Shown piece after piece: positions 62,561 through 64,000 of a DNA stretch of 64,000 bases (within the stretch, counting starts at the first letter, position 1; each line of letters starts with the position of its first letter). A program made the translations under genes and the position numbers. This stretch comes from Lentisalinibacter sediminis (GTDB lineage Bacteria > Pseudomonadota > Gammaproteobacteria > Steroidobacterales > Woeseiaceae), in the NCBI RefSeq assembly GCF_040706615.1, contig NZ_JAPDRF010000004.1, forward strand, positions 62,001 through 126,000, read 5' to 3'. Under the pieces are notes generated by a model. It was not told where the DNA came from. It saw only the letters and a list, made by a program, of their open reading frames with translations, and did no database searches.

Positions 62561-64000
62561 TTGCTCGTAGAAAGAGAAGAGCCGCTGTCGACACTCGTGG
62601 CGCTCAGGGAGCGCGCCGACGGCGGCCAGGGCGCCATCGCGCTGGTGGGCGGCGAGGCGGGCATCGGCAAGACCACGCTCACCGGGGAATTGCGCCGGCG
62701 GCTCGCGCCGGACTGCAACGTGGTCTGGGGCGGCTGCGACTCCCTGTTCACGCCCCGCCCGCTGGGGCCGGTGCACGACATGGCCCTCGGCCTCGGGCCC
62801 CGCATCCGTGGCCTGCTAGACGAAGGGGCTCCGCCGATCCAGCTGTTCCAGGCCGTGGTCGAGGAGCTGGAGCGGAAGCCGTCCACCAGCGTGCTCATCA
62901 TCGAGGACGCCCACTGGGCGGACCACGCCACGCTCGATTTCCTGAAGTTCCTCGGCCGCCGGGTGGCGATGATGCGCACCCTGCTGGTGGTCACCTATCG
63001 CAACGACGAGATCGATCACGACCATCCGCTCACCCACGTGCTGGGCGAGCTGCCGCCCTCGTTCACCTGGCGGATCGACCTGCAGCCGCTGACGCCGGAG
63101 GGCATCGGCCGGCTGTGCGCGGATTCGGGCTACAGCGCCGACGAGCTGTACGAGATCACCGAAGGCAATCCGTTCTTCGTCTCCGAGCTGCTCGCCTACG
63201 GTAGTCCGGGCGAACGGGCCATACCGGCCTCGGTGCGCGACGCCGTCAATGCCCGGCTGAATCGACTGGCGCCGGCGGAACGGGAATTCCTGGAGACCGT
63301 GAGCCTCATCCCCGGCGGCATCCCGGCGGCGCTGCTCGAGCCCCTGTTCGGGGAGGCCGGCGAGACCCTCGCGATGGCCGCCGTCGGCCGCAATCTGCTG
63401 GTGCACGGAGAGGCCGACGGGCTGCACTTTCGCCATGAGCTGGCCCGGCTCGCCACGCTCGAGCGGCTGTCCGCGAGCCGGCAGAAAGCGGCGCACGGGC
63501 GCATCCTCGCCGCATACCTGGAGTTGCCGATACCGCCGAGCCTGGATCAGCTGGTTTTCCACGCGGCAGGCGCGCTGGATGCGGCGAAGGTGCTCGAGTT
63601 CGCGCCCCGGGCGGCGGAGGTGGCGGCGCAGGTTGGCGGACACCGGGAGGCCGCCGCGCACCTCGCCACCGCGCTGCGCTTCGTGGACGAGGCGACGCCG
63701 CAGCTGGCCGCCACCCTTTACGAGAGCTGGGCCTACGAGGCGGGGCTCGCGCTCGGGATCGACGACGACGTGATCGAGGCGCGCCGTTACGCCATCACCC
63801 TGTGGCGGGCGCTGGACCGCATGGACAAGGTGGGCGAAAACCTGCGCTGGCTCTCCCGCATGCACTGGTACCGGGGCGAAGCCGGCGAGGCGGACCGCTT
63901 CGCCGACGAGGCCATCCGGGTGCTGGAGAGCGCGCCGCCGTCCGCCGAGCGGGCCATGGCCTACAGCCTGCGCTCCCAGCTGCATATGCTGAACGACCGC
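62561..64000 (+). CDS. AAA+ ATPase/LuxR-type (LAL) regulator, cut by window end
   Basis: 480 visible codons from a TTG at 62561, preceded by GGAGGAG at good spacing; the reading frame is still open at 64000. Walker A is GGEAGIGKTTL (about residues 33-43) and Walker B is SVLIIEDAHWAD. NPFFVSELL and the following helical repeats (TPR-like, rich in Ala/Leu/Arg) match large ATP-binding regulators of the LuxR/MalT (LAL) class and related adenylate-cyclase-linked ATPases. The DNA-binding output domain, if any, lies beyond the window. It is divergent from the lipoprotein gene with a 207-bp shared upstream region, so it could control that gene, although this is only inferred from position. Confidence 0.85.
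   Translation, partial: MLVEREEPLSTLVALRERADGGQGAIALVGGEAGIGKTTLTGELRRRLAPDCNVVWGGCDSLFTPRPLGPVHDMALGLGPRIRGLLDEGAPPIQLFQAVVEELERKPSTSVLIIEDAHWADHATLDFLKFLGRRVAMMRTLLVVTYRNDEIDHDHPLTHVLGELPPSFTWRIDLQPLTPEGIGRLCADSGYSADELYEITEGNPFFVSELLAYGSPGERAIPASVRDAVNARLNRLAPAEREFLETVSLIPGGIPAALLEPLFGEAGETLAMAAVGRNLLVHGEADGLHFRHELARLATLERLSASRQKAAHGRILAAYLELPIPPSLDQLVFHAAGALDAAKVLEFAPRAAEVAAQVGGHREAAAHLATALRFVDEATPQLAATLYESWAYEAGLALGIDDDVIEARRYAITLWRALDRMDKVGENLRWLSRMHWYRGEAGEADRFADEAIRVLESAPPSAERAMAYSLRSQLHMLNDR

Overview
This 64 kb window is chromosomal DNA from a G+C-rich gammaproteobacterium. Support comes from the tig-clpP-clpX-lon-hupB-ppiD block, the yafS-rnhA-dnaQ and mltD block, FabI, HflK/HflC and an E. 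coli-type SerA. A PEP-CTERM/exosortase-associated module (PrsK kinase, TIGR03013 sugar transferase, a PEP-CTERM protein) and abundant short palindromic repeats suggest a Chromatiales/Ectothiorhodospiraceae-like, possibly halotolerant, environmental organism. That placement is inference. Most genes lie on the minus strand.

Left part (1-16 kb). A truncated GlxA/galactose-oxidase-like copper radical oxidase lies downstream of a di-heme MauG/CcP-family protein with an N-terminal YtkA-like domain. Next come prsK and the TIGR03013 sugar transferase, a VanZ-like protein, a serA/D-2-hydroxyglutarate-dehydrogenase-like pair, tRNA-Val and a PEP-CTERM protein. Sigma-54-type -24/-12 elements with exact GG-N10-GC spacing stand before both the PEP-CTERM gene and the copper oxidase gene. 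With PrsK nearby, this hints at one PrsK/PrsR/RpoN regulon. After these come an unknown exported protein, phosphomannomutase, a parDE-like pair whose toxin is broken by an 11-bp duplication, and hflKC.

Polysaccharide region (16-40 kb). It holds wecA, an overlapping ugd-gmd-fcl-manC operon (UDP-glucuronate and GDP-fucose), an A+T-richer block (methyltransferase, two GT2 glycosyltransferases, Wzy-like polymerase, two sulfotransferases, Wzx-like flippase), wzz, a six-SLBB Wza-like exporter, wzi, rmlB, pgi, a UDP-glucuronate 4-epimerase and a TviB/WbpO-type dehydrogenase. The simplest reading is a Wzx/Wzy-dependent, fucose- and uronate-containing, probably sulfated exopolysaccharide.

Right part (40-64 kb). 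It contains dnaQ, rnhA and yafS-like genes divergent from mltD (gloB absent), fabI, a DUF2254-plus-potassium-channel pair, a dicarboxylate symporter, ppiD, tRNA-Asp and tRNA-Val, hupB, lon, clpX, clpP, tig, tRNA-Leu, a 1207-residue lipoprotein, and the start of a large AAA+ (LAL-type) regulator cut by the window edge.

Dispersed repeats are conspicuous. About a dozen loci carry a short GTAGGAGGGCCTTCAGGCCCGAT-like palindromic unit, and in four genes its terminal CTAC/GTAG supplies the TAG stop codon. A second repeat of about 250 bp occurs at 44.5 and 48.0 kb. No CRISPR array, rRNA or intact insertion sequence was seen.
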